NCBI RefSeq assembly: GCF_014652135.1
Contig: NZ_BMYF01000009.1
Span: 98,914-162,913, forward strand
DNA from: Mongoliitalea lutea
Lineage (GTDB): Bacteria; Bacteroidota; Bacteroidia; Cytophagales; Cyclobacteriaceae
Direction of reading: 5' to 3'
Length of the DNA: 64,000 nt
Of this stretch, positions 51,721 through 62,276 are shown one piece after another. Position 1 is the stretch's first letter; every line of letters starts with the position of its first letter. The notes beneath the pieces are model-generated. The model saw nothing but the letters and a program-made list of their open reading frames with translations, was not told the origin of the DNA and did no database searches. The position numbers were made by a program, and so were the translations under genes.

Positions 51721-53063
51721 TTAGTCATGTTGATTGATTACGGTGTTATTATGCTCTGTAAAGGTGAATAAATTTAACTTCCATTTTAATACATTTTTGG
51801 AAACATAGAAGAACATCAATACTACTATTAACGACTTAAAAAGATGGTTCAATACTACTACTAGCTCTGTTTCAGCTTTGACTACTTGTAAAAAAACAAT
51901 AGGAATTACAGCAAAAAACAGATGGTTATCAAAGCTATAACGTAACAAAACTATCCAAATAGACACAAGAAACAGCCCCCAAATACCCATAAAAATAATA
52001 CCATTATTTTTCCCCAAATTACCATAGGCCTCTCCCACAATACTGATACCCATTGAAGTATTATCCCCAATATGCAACCCCGTAAAATTCCTAAAATTAT
52101 CTCTCCCACCTGCTTTAGCTTTATCAGGTGCAAGAAACCTAGGGAGCAATGTTGAAGAAATAGCACTGGAAATAGTCTCTCCCTTAAAATACTCTCTATG
52201 TTCCGGAATATGATTCATGATTGCGCTAATAATCCATCCTTGATTCAATCTCACAGTGGTCAAACTTTCTTGCTTCCCTGAGGTCAATGTATCAATTTGA
52301 TCTATGCTATTACCACCAATTAAACTATTAACAAAGAGCTCAATAAAAAATGTGAATTTGTTCCCCGAGTACCCCCCCCCCAAACCTCTGATCTAAATGT
52401 TGCCTTTACTGTTTGTAAGGTTCCTACAAATACTAATGCCAATGTTAACGTTAGCAGGATCAATCTTCGAGATGGTTTGTGTTTCAATGCCCAAAACATA
52501 TAAAAAAATGTTGACCATAGTATAAAATCATGAAACATTGCCGTTCTGAGAGAATTATAAAACAAATAGCCAATCGAAGCTATAAACAATATTTTCATTC
52601 TTCTATCATTTGAAAAATAAAGTATAATAGCGCCAGCATATTTAAAATTTGATAAAATAAATGAAAAAAAGTTTAAACTATTGGGTAAGAAACCTCCAAG
52701 AAAGTCAAATATAAAGCCTATTGAAAATATAAAAAAACCGTATTTTTCATACTTTGAAAAGCTCCAAATAGGAAAAACCGCTTTAAAATATGGAAATAAT
52801 CTAAACAAAATTACTCCGCTAAAGAGCAAATATGCAGGAACTACATAAGACATATAGACACTTTCTTCCACATACATATAATATTTAAAATGTTTGGAGG
52901 GATAATTGTATTCTACAAATGGACCTACGATCCATTGTAATCCTGCTACTAAAAGCATAAACTCCAACACGGGAAGTGTTTTTCCTAAACTGTTGATAAA
53001 AACAAAAAAGGTTAATAAAACCACTAAAAGCCCAATAATTGTCCACAATTCCATTCCTGACAC
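51721..53063 (-). pseudogene. Wzy-like polysaccharide polymerase, split by a C10 homopolymer (frameshift or phase-variable)
   Basis: Two adjacent frames make one polymerase. The N-terminal part (from 53,063; multiple membrane helices, ending TVKATFRSEVWGGG) runs into a wrong frame and stops near 52,320. The C-terminal part (YSGNKFTFFIELFVN ... RLNQGWIISAIMNHIPEH ... LLPRFLAPDKAKAGG, more helices) continues to 51,721. They meet at ten C on the plus strand (52,372-52,381; G on the coding strand). Eight or eleven bases would restore one frame. Length and topology (about 445 residues joined) fit a Wzy O-antigen/capsule polymerase. A slippery tract of this length can be a phase-variation switch or a sequencing error. 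Confidence 0.8.
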
Positions 53064-53112
53064 TCTTTAGAATTTGATTTAAAGATACTTGGAAAATTCT
53101 AAAATACACATG

Positions 53113-54234
53113 CTAATTATATTTCATATGATTTGTAAGTTTAGATACTAGTTGAGCAGTAGCTCGTTCAGCTGAATACTTTTCTTGAAAAAAAAATGGT
53201 TCTCTGTCCAATTCAAGAAAAAAAGATATTGAGGGTATTTTAGTAAATTCTATCGGTTTTACAATCTCAGATGCATAGGGATAAATACCTTTCATAACGT
53301 CAGGAAATACTACACGAAGTCCACATGCAAGATATTCAAATAGCTTATTTGGCGCATTGTAAACATAGTTTGGAGTAGAGCCCTTATAGAGTATCAGCCC
53401 TATGGAATAGTTACTCAACGTAACTGGTAATGACTCATAGTCAATCCCTTCATCATAAAAATTAATAAAAGGTGATCTAAGTCTCTTTAAATACTCAAAA
53501 GTATCTAAATGCAAGTTATAGGAATAAATATCAAAGGTGATTCTTCCATTTTGTAAAATCACCCATTCACAGTATTCCTCAATATATGTGTCTTTTAAAG
53601 AGAGGGCGCCTACATAAACAGTGTTTATAGATTTCTCAAAATTTCTTTCACTTTCTATTTTCGGATTATACCAGTTTTGAGGTGGAAAGTTAGGCATTAC
53701 AAAAAGTTGGTTATCGTTTAATAACGGATGATCCATCTTGAAAAATCGTTGCCTATCAGCATTTGTCTGGGATATCCACTTAGCTTTGGGATAAATATTT
53801 TTTTTTTCCAAGTGATGATAAAACCTCACCAGCCTCATCCCCTTTTCATAATCAGCAGGAGATTCATATTCATGATAGTGTATATATATAGCTGCCTTAT
53901 TTTTAAAAAAAAATTGATAAATAAAAACTGGAAAAACTGAATAACTCTCAAAATATACAATTGAATCAGGCCTGAATTTAATTAACCCAAATAGCGCTTG
54001 AAAATTAAAAATCACATACTTTAGAAGCCTCATCAAGCTACTTTCTTCCAGGTTTGGAAGGGGACTTCGGTTGATTGACTCTATTTGTTGATGCTGGAAA
54101 ACATTTCTGCTTTTTTGATTTTCAGTTGACCACACCTTCACTCTTACAGGATTTGCTACTAAACAACATAAAAAATTTGTGACAGGGGGATAATATTCCA
54201 AAGGCATATAGTGAATTACCGCAACTTTATTCAT
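53113..54234 (-). CDS. Putative glycosyltransferase (GT4-like), paralogue of 45,411-46,562
   Basis: 373 residues. KVAVIHYMPLEYYPPVTNFL at the start, AIYIHYHEYESPADYEKG in the middle and NAPNKLFEYLACGLRVVFPD in the C-terminal domain, each with a counterpart in the gene at 45.4 kb. Probably a GT-B transferase of unknown specificity. Overlaps the upstream gene by 4 bases. Confidence 0.75.
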   Translation of the reverse strand: MNKVAVIHYMPLEYYPPVTNFLCCLVANPVRVKVWSTENQKSRNVFQHQQIESINRSPLPNLEESSLMRLLKYVIFNFQALFGLIKFRPDSIVYFESYSVFPVFIYQFFFKNKAAIYIHYHEYESPADYEKGMRLVRFYHHLEKKNIYPKAKWISQTNADRQRFFKMDHPLLNDNQLFVMPNFPPQNWYNPKIESERNFEKSINTVYVGALSLKDTYIEEYCEWVILQNGRITFDIYSYNLHLDTFEYLKRLRSPFINFYDEGIDYESLPVTLSNYSIGLILYKGSTPNYVYNAPNKLFEYLACGLRVVFPDVMKGIYPYASEIVKPIEFTKIPSISFFLELDREPFFFQEKYSAERATAQLVSKLTNHMKYN

Positions 54235-55253
54235 ATTCCAGAATACTGTAAAATTGAAGAAATAATACTTTTGTAATCATAACCAGAACTCTTGACCCTG
54301 CTCATTCCATTGGTAGTTAAATTTTCTAATTCATTGCTTTCCTTCAAAAAGTATTGAATTCGTTTGACTAAATCTTCTTTTGAATTAAAATAAATAACTT
54401 CGTTTTCTTCAAATAACCCTCGGATTTCTTCATTTTGCTCAGTTAATAAAGCAGTACCGCACGCAGGAATCTCAAAAGTACGGGTGGTATGCAATTCGGG
54501 AAACCGCTTAGACAGCAACCCTAGTCCAAATTTAGCGCTACTAATTAGTTTACTGTAGTTTTCACCAGATACAACTGTTCCATGAAATGCTAAATAGGGA
54601 CTATTTTTATTTCTTTTCAAAAAACTATTCCAACCAAATCCAGCCAATTGAACATCAATTCTATGGCCAATCAAATATTGAATTATTTCCGCTCTTGAAG
54701 GTTCTGCTAAACCAATAAATACTACTGAATCTGATTTTTCATTAAAAGATTGTTGGCTTCTATGAATAGATGGATCGTATCCTTGGGTAACAAGGTAAAC
54801 CTTCTTTGGATCGACATATGTATGATACATTTCAACTTCTTTCTTTTTTGTCGTAACCAACACATCATAATAATTTAAGCTACGGATAAATGATTGAGAT
54901 TTATTGGCATAAAACATCATATCAGGAGTAAAATGAATCAATTTTTTGGTATGATTTCGGAGGAGTCTGATTACATTTTCCGTCAAAAAAGTAGCCTTAT
55001 CTACCCAAATTAAATCAACAAATTCACTGCTTAACTCCTTTACAACATGGTCATTAATTTTTTTAACCGCAATTCCAAACTTAAATCTAAACGCTATGGA
55101 TCTCCAAAATCTATTTGATTTATTAAATGGCACATGGGTATCAATAACTCTAAAGGATTCAGGACACAAAAGATTCTTTAATATTTCCCCACGCATACGT
55201 GAAGTTGTTCCATGGGAATATTGTCCAATATAAATCACTTTCAAAAGTCGCAT
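54231..55253 (-). CDS. Glycosyltransferase with CgeB-like C-terminal domain
   Basis: 340 residues. C-terminal region LGLLSKRFPELHTTRTFEIPACGTALLTEQNEEIRGLFEENEVIYFNSKEDLVKRI is the Glyco_trans_1_2 / CgeB-like pattern. N-terminal half is a second Rossmann domain (YIGQYSHGTTSRMRGEIL). Coupled to both neighbours by overlaps of 4 and 1 bases. Confidence 0.83.
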   Translation of the reverse strand: MRLLKVIYIGQYSHGTTSRMRGEILKNLLCPESFRVIDTHVPFNKSNRFWRSIAFRFKFGIAVKKINDHVVKELSSEFVDLIWVDKATFLTENVIRLLRNHTKKLIHFTPDMMFYANKSQSFIRSLNYYDVLVTTKKKEVEMYHTYVDPKKVYLVTQGYDPSIHRSQQSFNEKSDSVVFIGLAEPSRAEIIQYLIGHRIDVQLAGFGWNSFLKRNKNSPYLAFHGTVVSGENYSKLISSAKFGLGLLSKRFPELHTTRTFEIPACGTALLTEQNEEIRGLFEENEVIYFNSKEDLVKRIQYFLKESNELENLTTNGMSRVKSSGYDYKSIISSILQYSGI

Positions 55254-56281
55254 TAGTACTTAAAATGGTTCTCTAACTCCGACACATATCTTGATGACCC
55301 ATAATTTCTGATTATCCCTTTTTTCGCACGAGATATATCTTCTGATGGAAGTTCTTTCATAATTTTTTCAATGCGGTTTTTAAGTAAATCTTCCCATCCT
55401 TCCATCACATCAATAGAAAAAGATTCAAGGCCAAGCCTTTTATTAATTTCACCTGTACCACCCGAATTGAAACAAACAAAAGGTATCCCTCGAGACCAAC
55501 TTTCTAATCCTACTCTTCCTAAAGGTTCATTGGGATTTAAATGTAAAACCAAATCAAGCTGCCCAAATAGTTCATCTTGATTCTGTACAAACCCCCGAAA
55601 AAAAACCGGATAATGCTTATTTGAAAACGTTTCATAAAATTTAGTGGAAACTTCTTCAGAAAAAATAACATCACCAAAAAAATGAAACTCTATGGTTGAT
55701 TTAAATGATCCTAAAAAAATATGATTGAAAAACGCTTCGTAATAAGCTACACCCTTTGTTTCTGAAACTCGACCGACTATTCCAACTGTGAATTGTTTTT
55801 TTCTATTTATTTTCTCAGAGACAGTAAGGTCATTTACATCGATGGGATCATAAATCACGGAATGAGGATAATCAGTTAACTTATGGGAAATAAAATCCGA
55901 TATCCCGATCAGCTTGACGTTTGATGGTAATACTCCTAGACGCTTCGATTCACAATCTTCCAAAAGCCTTATGTGCAAAATAATCGAACTCTTAGGTGCT
56001 ATTTTAGCTAAAAGTTTTGCATACTTAATATGTCCACCTTCATTGATATAGATGGACTTTAAACCACCCGCTAATACCTTTAAACATAGTTTGAAATATA
56101 ACCACGGCAAACTTTTAAATCCGCTAATTCTGTGCTTTTGTAATTCCTTAAGTTTATAATAAAACACTGATGATTTGGGAACATAAACTCTGTATTTGTT
56201 AGAAGTCTTATTTAAAAAATTATACAAAACTTGTTCACTCCCATAAAAATTTCCAGAAGGACTGACGATGATAGTATTCAA
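55253..56281 (-). CDS. Glycosyltransferase family 4
   Basis: 342 residues. VSPSGNFYGSEQVLYNFL at the N-terminus, FTVGIVGRVSETKGVAYYEAFF at the domain hinge and LVLHLNPNEPLGRVGLESWSRGIPFVCFNSGGTGEI in the nucleotide-sugar pocket: a classic GT4 layout. Donor unknown. Stop shares one base with the next gene's start. Confidence 0.9.
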   Translation of the reverse strand: MNTIIVSPSGNFYGSEQVLYNFLNKTSNKYRVYVPKSSVFYYKLKELQKHRISGFKSLPWLYFKLCLKVLAGGLKSIYINEGGHIKYAKLLAKIAPKSSIILHIRLLEDCESKRLGVLPSNVKLIGISDFISHKLTDYPHSVIYDPIDVNDLTVSEKINRKKQFTVGIVGRVSETKGVAYYEAFFNHIFLGSFKSTIEFHFFGDVIFSEEVSTKFYETFSNKHYPVFFRGFVQNQDELFGQLDLVLHLNPNEPLGRVGLESWSRGIPFVCFNSGGTGEINKRLGLESFSIDVMEGWEDLLKNRIEKIMKELPSEDISRAKKGIIRNYGSSRYVSELENHFKY

Positions 56282-56293
56282 TTTACTTATTAG

Positions 56294-57298
56294 TTAATTA
56301 CCGAAATTACTTTTCATTTTATTTTTCATCTTCCATGATAATACTGGTTTCCATATTGATTTATGTAGAACCCATTGAATATACCTGACAAACTTCCATG
56401 GTAAAATGATTATTAATAATTGAAAAATCTTACCTCCTTCTGGAGTTAACTCACTTCCTCCCAATTCCTTGATTTTAGATTCCATTAATCGGACAATTGA
56501 CTTTTGGGAAGGATATAAATGATAAACCCATTTTTGAAATTGATTAGAAAAAGCAGCTCTTGTCCTGATCGAATCTTCAACAAGCAATATGTTTTCACAT
56601 GCAGTATTTACACCTGTAAATATTGACATAGCTATTTTATCATTCATCTTTGATGTCATTGCGTTAGTTAAACCTTTCCTGTAAAAATGTATAGCTTCGG
56701 TAGCAAAACCAATACCATCAGAATTCAAAATTAGTCTAGTTGAAAACTCAAAGTCATTCATTAAATGTAAGCGTTCATCCCAACCGTCTGATTTCTCAAG
56801 AATTGATTTGGGTATAAGCCACATCCAACCCGCCAACATTGCTTCAGAGGTTTTTAAGACTTCAATATACCAATCTAAACTGAAGGAATAATCTTTAAAA
56901 AAGAAATAATTTGAAGCTAAAGAGTGTTCAGGATTGTTAGAAAAGTAACGCCAGGGACCAAATACTAATCTATTTGGATTTTCCTTCCACTTCAAAACCA
57001 TATTTTCAATTACCCGATGATCTAAAATATCATCTGCATCTAAAAATTTAATAAGTTCTCCGCTAGCTTTTTTTATCCCAAAATTGGAAGCAGCACATTG
57101 TCCAGAATTTTGCACTGTGTAGAGAGTTAAATTTGGGATTGCCATCCGTTCAATAACTTCAACACTATTATCAGAGGAACCATCATTAACAACTACAATT
57201 TCAATATTACTGTAAGTCTGATGGGTTACTGATTTAAGCGTTTCTTCTATATACTTTTCCGCATTGTAAAGAGCAATAATCACACTAACCTTTTCCAT
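56294..57298 (-). CDS. Glycosyltransferase family 2
   Basis: 334 residues from ATG 57,298 (a GTG two codons earlier is possible). VSVIIALYNAEKYIEETL, VVVNDGSSDNSVEVI, ASGELIKFLDADDILD (DADD metal site) and GWDERLHLMNDFEFSTRL. Long C-terminal extension of about 110 residues with a hydrophobic, probably amphipathic, end. Confidence 0.9.
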   Translation of the reverse strand: MEKVSVIIALYNAEKYIEETLKSVTHQTYSNIEIVVVNDGSSDNSVEVIERMAIPNLTLYTVQNSGQCAASNFGIKKASGELIKFLDADDILDHRVIENMVLKWKENPNRLVFGPWRYFSNNPEHSLASNYFFFKDYSFSLDWYIEVLKTSEAMLAGWMWLIPKSILEKSDGWDERLHLMNDFEFSTRLILNSDGIGFATEAIHFYRKGLTNAMTSKMNDKIAMSIFTGVNTACENILLVEDSIRTRAAFSNQFQKWVYHLYPSQKSIVRLMESKIKELGGSELTPEGGKIFQLLIIILPWKFVRYIQWVLHKSIWKPVLSWKMKNKMKSNFGN

Positions 57299-57344
57299 CA
57301 ACACTTATGTTAAACAAAATTTGTAATTAAAATATAGGAATTAT

Positions 57345-58217
57345 TTAAGATCTATATAAATTTTTCAAAAGTGCAATCCAGCTTAGGTTAGCAGAATTTC
57401 TTATTTTATTTGCAAGACGAAATTCTCTTCTAATCACAAGCTTGAAAATATCTCTTGAAAAACGCCTTCTAATTTTATTAAGCGCTATTTGCCTCTCTAA
57501 ATCCATCAATGGAAAATCAGGGTTATTTAAGGTATTAATGCTGTGCTTGTAAGAATTCTCAAGGTAAAAAAAACTTTTCTGGCCTTTAGTGATTTCCTGA
57601 TCTTCATGTCTCCTCCAAAATGTAAGACCTGGAACCATTTTTAATACAGGATAATACATCGCAAGTTTATACCAAAGCTCAGTATCACCAATATATCTTG
57701 TACCTGTAAACCCTCCCAACTTTTCAAAAACATCTCTTTTTATAATAGTACCTGTAGGTCCTAACCCCAAGACTCCTCTTTGCAGAAATTCACGTTTAAA
57801 AGTTTCAGTTGGAGACATAACAAATGGATAGGGACTGTAATCTTCTACAACTTCTTGGGAAATACCTAAAACACATTCTGGAAAAGCCTCCATATTCTCT
57901 ACCATAATTCCTAAGCCATGTGGGTACAATAAATCATCTGCATCTAGGTACTTAATATATTTGCCTTTAGCATAGCTTGCTGCCTTATTCCGGTTTGGAT
58001 AATCACCTAGGTTTTCTTCATTTTTATAAACTTTTATCCTTTTATCTTTTACTGCATATGCTAAGGCAACATTCAGTGAATTATCAGAGGACTGATCATC
58101 GACTATAATCATTTCCCAATCACAAAAACTAGAGGCTAAAACGCTTTCAATACAAGAAGCAAGGAACTTTTCACGATTATATACAGTAGTGAGAACGGAA
58201 ACAAGGGGTATATTCAT
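57345..58217 (-). CDS. Glycosyltransferase family 2
   Basis: 290 residues. SVLTTVYNREKFLASCIESVL, MIIVDDQSSDNSLNVA, YIKYLDADDLLYPHGL and GTRYIGDTELWYKLA show a GT-A transferase. No membrane helix. Same strand, 46 bases upstream of the previous GT2 gene in transcription order. Confidence 0.9.
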   Translation of the reverse strand: MNIPLVSVLTTVYNREKFLASCIESVLASSFCDWEMIIVDDQSSDNSLNVALAYAVKDKRIKVYKNEENLGDYPNRNKAASYAKGKYIKYLDADDLLYPHGLGIMVENMEAFPECVLGISQEVVEDYSPYPFVMSPTETFKREFLQRGVLGLGPTGTIIKRDVFEKLGGFTGTRYIGDTELWYKLAMYYPVLKMVPGLTFWRRHEDQEITKGQKSFFYLENSYKHSINTLNNPDFPLMDLERQIALNKIRRRFSRDIFKLVIRREFRLANKIRNSANLSWIALLKNLYRS

Positions 58218-58369
58218 GTTGACACAAAAAAATCATCTCATTAACATAGATATAGTTAATACAAATGATAGACTTTCATTTTTTTAAATTATACTTTTTT
58301 TACCTTTAGAATTACAAATTTAAACTCATTATTCATCATTCATAACCGAAAATCAATAACCTTTCATTT

Positions 58370-59305
58370 TCAATTCTCCTCACTTGAAAGATGGGGCTCT
58401 AAGAGCTTGATTACTTGATCTGTTCGATACTCTCTCCCATCTTTATTTAAGTGATATATGGTATCAAAAAACAATGAATCTGCCATAACGAAATCCTCTG
58501 GAGTACTCAAGATTTCAATTTCTAAATCAGCCGAAATATCTACATCTAACATACTAATTGTTTCTTTATTCACTTCATACTCACTACTGGGGTAAGGGGG
58601 ATACATAAAATATAATTCTACACCCTTTTCTTTTAACTCATTTGAAAATTTATTAATTTTTTTTATTCCTGACCAATAAGTGTATGGAATTACACTTCTA
58701 TCCATCAAGTCTGAATTATGTGATTTTTCGAGATGGGCTATATGATCTCCAAAAATATTAAAAGCAGATCTAGTGTAAGGCCTAAATTTTGGTAAAGAAT
58801 CTGATTTCACTTCTTTAAGAGGAAATTTAATCCTTAGTCTAAGATTGAAAATATCTGACAATATTTCATCTTTTAAATTAATTGGATAGTATTTCTGTGC
58901 AGCTGCATATCCTCTACGGATGTGCTTTTTTAACTCTCTATCTCCAGAATTATCAAGAAAATATTCAAAAGAAACCACTACAATATCATCTTCTTTTGTC
59001 TGATCTTTCAATTCTTTCAACATAAAGTCTAAACCTAAACCAGCATGCAATCCTAAATTAACTACTGGAATATCCAATTCTTCTTGTATTCTTTCACTAT
59101 CTAATCCAAAAGCAAGATTTGATCCTCCAGCAAATATTAATTTTGGAGAATTCAATCCTTCTACTCTTTGATGTTTGTCTATCATCGCTAACATGTAATC
59201 ATTGTTTCGGATATCATTCCTTTTTTTGACATTTAAAGACATCAACATATATACAGAAAGCACTACCGATAGAAATACAATGATTTTTTTAATAAACTTT
59301 TTCAT
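58370..59305 (-). CDS. SGNH-fold partner protein of the MBOAT acyltransferase
   Basis: 311 residues. One N-terminal membrane anchor (about 5-25), then LIFAGGSNLAFGLDSERIQ, which fits the first block of SGNH/DltD-like hydrolases, and FFDTIYHLNKDGREYRTDQVI near the end, which gives the Asp-x-x-His block. Genes of this kind often follow an MBOAT protein (DltB-DltD, AlgI-AlgJ/X type pairs) and take the acyl group to its target on the periplasmic side. It starts 3 bases after the MBOAT stop. Confidence 0.7.
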   Translation of the reverse strand: MKKFIKKIIVFLSVVLSVYMLMSLNVKKRNDIRNNDYMLAMIDKHQRVEGLNSPKLIFAGGSNLAFGLDSERIQEELDIPVVNLGLHAGLGLDFMLKELKDQTKEDDIVVVSFEYFLDNSGDRELKKHIRRGYAAAQKYYPINLKDEILSDIFNLRLRIKFPLKEVKSDSLPKFRPYTRSAFNIFGDHIAHLEKSHNSDLMDRSVIPYTYWSGIKKINKFSNELKEKGVELYFMYPPYPSSEYEVNKETISMLDVDISADLEIEILSTPEDFVMADSLFFDTIYHLNKDGREYRTDQVIKLLEPHLSSEEN

Positions 59306-59308
59306 TCA

Positions 59309-60763
59309 TCAAAATTGAAAATAAATAAATTCTTGGTCTAAATCTGCCATGCCTGTTAAATAGAATAAGGCAAAAACTAAAATGAAATAAATAACCCAAC
59401 GAATTGGCAGTTTAAGCTTATATATATTTTCCAAAGCATACTTATTTTCTCTCCCTATCCATTCAATTACCATAAATAGTATTAAAAGTGCAATTAACTT
59501 AATTGCCTTACTCCCGTCATGAAAATCGGGAGCTTCAAAAAATGAGCCAGAAAAAATTTCTGTTAAAATCTGAATTGCATGCCCCATATTTTCGGCTCTA
59601 AAAAAAACCCATGCAAGCACTGTCAACATAAATGTTACAAACATCTTCATTACATCTTTCAAAGAAGGAAAATACTTACCCTGTGCAACAACTACTAAAT
59701 TACTCCTATTAGTATTAGTTAATAAAAGAGGAAGAAAATACAATGCATTCAATACTCCCCAAACTATAAAAGTCCAATTAGCACCGTGCCAAAAACCACT
59801 TACAATAAAAATAATGAAGGTATTTCTAATCTTCATCCAAATTCCTCCTTTACTTCCTCCAAGAGGTATGTAGAGATAATCCCTAAACCATGTAGATAAG
59901 CTGATATGCCACCTTCTCCAAAATTCTGCTATATCTCTTGAAAAATATGGAAAGGCAAAATTTTGTTTTAAGTTAAATCCAAAAAGTCTTGCTGTACCTA
60001 TGGCAATATCCGAATAACCAGAAAAGTCCCCATAAATCTGGAAAGCAAAAAAAAGTGATCCAACGAATAAAGAACTCCCAGAATAATCGGAAGAATTATT
60101 GAAAATTTCATTGGCAAACTCGGCACAATTATCTGCAATAACTATTTTCTTAAATAGTCCCCATAAAATCTGACGCATCCCATCTACTGCTTTGGCATAT
60201 TCGAATTTGCGGTGCATCAAAAATTGAGGCAACAAATTACTAGCTCGTTCGATAGGGCCAGCTACTAACTGGGGAAAAAAGCTAACAAATGCTGCAAAGG
60301 CTAAAAAATCCTGTGTTGGTTCTAATTTGCGCTTGTAAACATCAATGGTGTAGCTTAAGGTTTGAAATGTATAAAAACTAATTCCAACTGGAAGAATAAT
60401 ATTTAAAGTGTTGGGTTGAATTTCGCTACCCAAAAATCTAAATGCAGTTACAAAATTATCAACAAAAAAATTAAAGTATTTAAAGAAGCCTAAGAAACCA
60501 ATATTAATTAGTATGCTTGCGCTTAATAGAATTTTTCGAATCGTTGGATTACTTTCTGTTTTTAATTTTTTCCCAATGGTGAAATCAATTATTGTGCTAA
60601 ACAATATTAACGATAAAAAACGCCAATCCCACCAACCATAAAACACATAACTTGCAAGGACTACCAAGCCATTTTGATAGACTAATTTTTTTGACACCAA
60701 AAACCAGTATAACAAAAAAACTATAGGTAAGAAAATTGCAAAGTCTAAGGAATTAAATAACAT
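59309..60763 (-). CDS. MBOAT-family O-acyltransferase (AlgI-like)
   Basis: 484 residues, about ten membrane helices. MBOAT features: LPVGISFYTFQTLSYTIDVYK, FVSFFPQLVAGPIERA, FQIYGDFSGYSDIAIG, RRWHISLSTWFRDYLYIPLGG with His286, and VSGFWHGANWTFIVWG with the invariant His326. AlgI-type enzymes pass acetyl groups across the inner membrane for modification of exported polysaccharide. Paired with the SGNH-like gene downstream. Confidence 0.93.
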   Translation of the reverse strand: MLFNSLDFAIFLPIVFLLYWFLVSKKLVYQNGLVVLASYVFYGWWDWRFLSLILFSTIIDFTIGKKLKTESNPTIRKILLSASILINIGFLGFFKYFNFFVDNFVTAFRFLGSEIQPNTLNIILPVGISFYTFQTLSYTIDVYKRKLEPTQDFLAFAAFVSFFPQLVAGPIERASNLLPQFLMHRKFEYAKAVDGMRQILWGLFKKIVIADNCAEFANEIFNNSSDYSGSSLFVGSLFFAFQIYGDFSGYSDIAIGTARLFGFNLKQNFAFPYFSRDIAEFWRRWHISLSTWFRDYLYIPLGGSKGGIWMKIRNTFIIFIVSGFWHGANWTFIVWGVLNALYFLPLLLTNTNRSNLVVVAQGKYFPSLKDVMKMFVTFMLTVLAWVFFRAENMGHAIQILTEIFSGSFFEAPDFHDGSKAIKLIALLILFMVIEWIGRENKYALENIYKLKLPIRWVIYFILVFALFYLTGMADLDQEFIYFQF

Positions 60764-61018
60764 TTTAATTTATTTAAGTACGATAAAATTAAAATTTTAT
60801 TAATCAAACATACAATACTAATTAATCGCAATAACGCTGATAAAAACCCAAATTGAAAAAAGTATAGCTATTATAAATGAAAAATTTAGAAAAAAATATT
60901 AGGTCATTAAAAAAGATAGATTTTAGATAACATTAAGGATCATAAGGAATTCACAAAATACCAAGCATTTCTCAATAGTTTTAAAGAAAATATGCTAATT
61001 TTTTAACACGAAAAGAAA

Positions 61019-62065
61019 TTAATTTTTAAAATAAATGTCCTTTAATTTAGAAATCGGCTGTTCAATATACTTAAATGATAAAACTGATAATATAATTGTT
61101 ATAGATGAGTACAATGGAAGCTTAATTATCCATGAATGAAATTGCAAAATGCTTAATCTCCCAAAACTTTGCCAATCTATACTTTTCCACACAGGATCAA
61201 ACAGATACTTAGTACCATAAAAAATAACAATTACATGATACACATATAGTCCATATGATATCCTACCTAAAAACAACATGCGCTTATCCTCTAAAAATGA
61301 ATGAAATAGTTTGAAATTAAAACTGTTTTCTGCGGCTTTTAAAACCATGAATAGAGAGCCAAAACCCAATAACAAAGGTTCTGTAAAAATTAATGCATAA
61401 AACCATAAAAACACCATGATTACCTCAATGGATTTTTCATGCAAAAGCTTTTTTAAGAAAACCCCAGAGTCACTGTAAAACATTGCACCAAGAGAACCTA
61501 ATCCAAGTGAACCCATTCGTGTAGGGAGTCCAGTATAATTGTACACGCTTATACTTGGAATTAAATGAAAGTAAATCTGCAAATACGCAAAAATAATCAT
61601 CAAAAAAGTCACCAACATTAAGAGGGGAAGTTTTCTTTTCAATCCTAAAACTAAGAATGGCCAAAATAAGTAATATTGTTCTTCTACACCGAGTGTCCAA
61701 AAATGACCTATAGGATTTGCATCACGAACAAAGGGATATCGATAATTATAAGTATAAGTTAGTAAGTATCCAATTTCTTGAACCACTATGGGATGTCCCA
61801 AAAGAAGTAAAATGAGCAATGAAAAATAATATAGAGGAAAAATTCTTAACGATCGTCGAGCAAAAAATATTTTATAACTTTTAGAAAAGCCTTCTTTAGA
61901 TTTTAATAGAATTGTGGTAATTAAAAATCCACTAATTACAAAAAACAAATCAACTCCAGCGTATCCAAGATCAACGTATTTGCTAAAAATTGATGCAGCA
62001 TGGTGAATAATAACCATGATGATAGCAAGGCTCCTTAATCCATCTATTTTTGGAAAATAAGGCAT
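61019..62065 (-). CDS. Acyltransferase-3 family membrane protein (OafA-like)
   Basis: 348 residues, about ten membrane helices. KIDGLRSLAIIMVIIHHAA with the conserved catalytic His-His near residue 21, GYAGVDLFFVISGFLIT, FARRSLRIFPLYYFSL and GHFWTLGVEEQYYLFWPF are all standard. It O-acylates a surface sugar. It is a second, independent acylation system next to the MBOAT pair. The 255-base gap on its downstream side has no gene. Confidence 0.93.
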   Translation of the reverse strand: MPYFPKIDGLRSLAIIMVIIHHAASIFSKYVDLGYAGVDLFFVISGFLITTILLKSKEGFSKSYKIFFARRSLRIFPLYYFSLLILLLLGHPIVVQEIGYLLTYTYNYRYPFVRDANPIGHFWTLGVEEQYYLFWPFLVLGLKRKLPLLMLVTFLMIIFAYLQIYFHLIPSISVYNYTGLPTRMGSLGLGSLGAMFYSDSGVFLKKLLHEKSIEVIMVFLWFYALIFTEPLLLGFGSLFMVLKAAENSFNFKLFHSFLEDKRMLFLGRISYGLYVYHVIVIFYGTKYLFDPVWKSIDWQSFGRLSILQFHSWIIKLPLYSSITIILSVLSFKYIEQPISKLKDIYFKN

Positions 62066-62276
62066 AGTTATAGAAATTTAACTTCGGAAAAATCAGAAAA
62101 AACTTTGCAGGCATTATAGGATACACTCTTTTAAAAAAGTAATCCACCACGCTATAATTCCAAGGAGCACTCTATGTTCTCATACTGTAAAATTTGCTGT
62201 AAATATACATTTATTTGTGATCCAAAATAACAATATAACTATGACATTTTTTTCTACTCAATGAAAAATCTTTATT

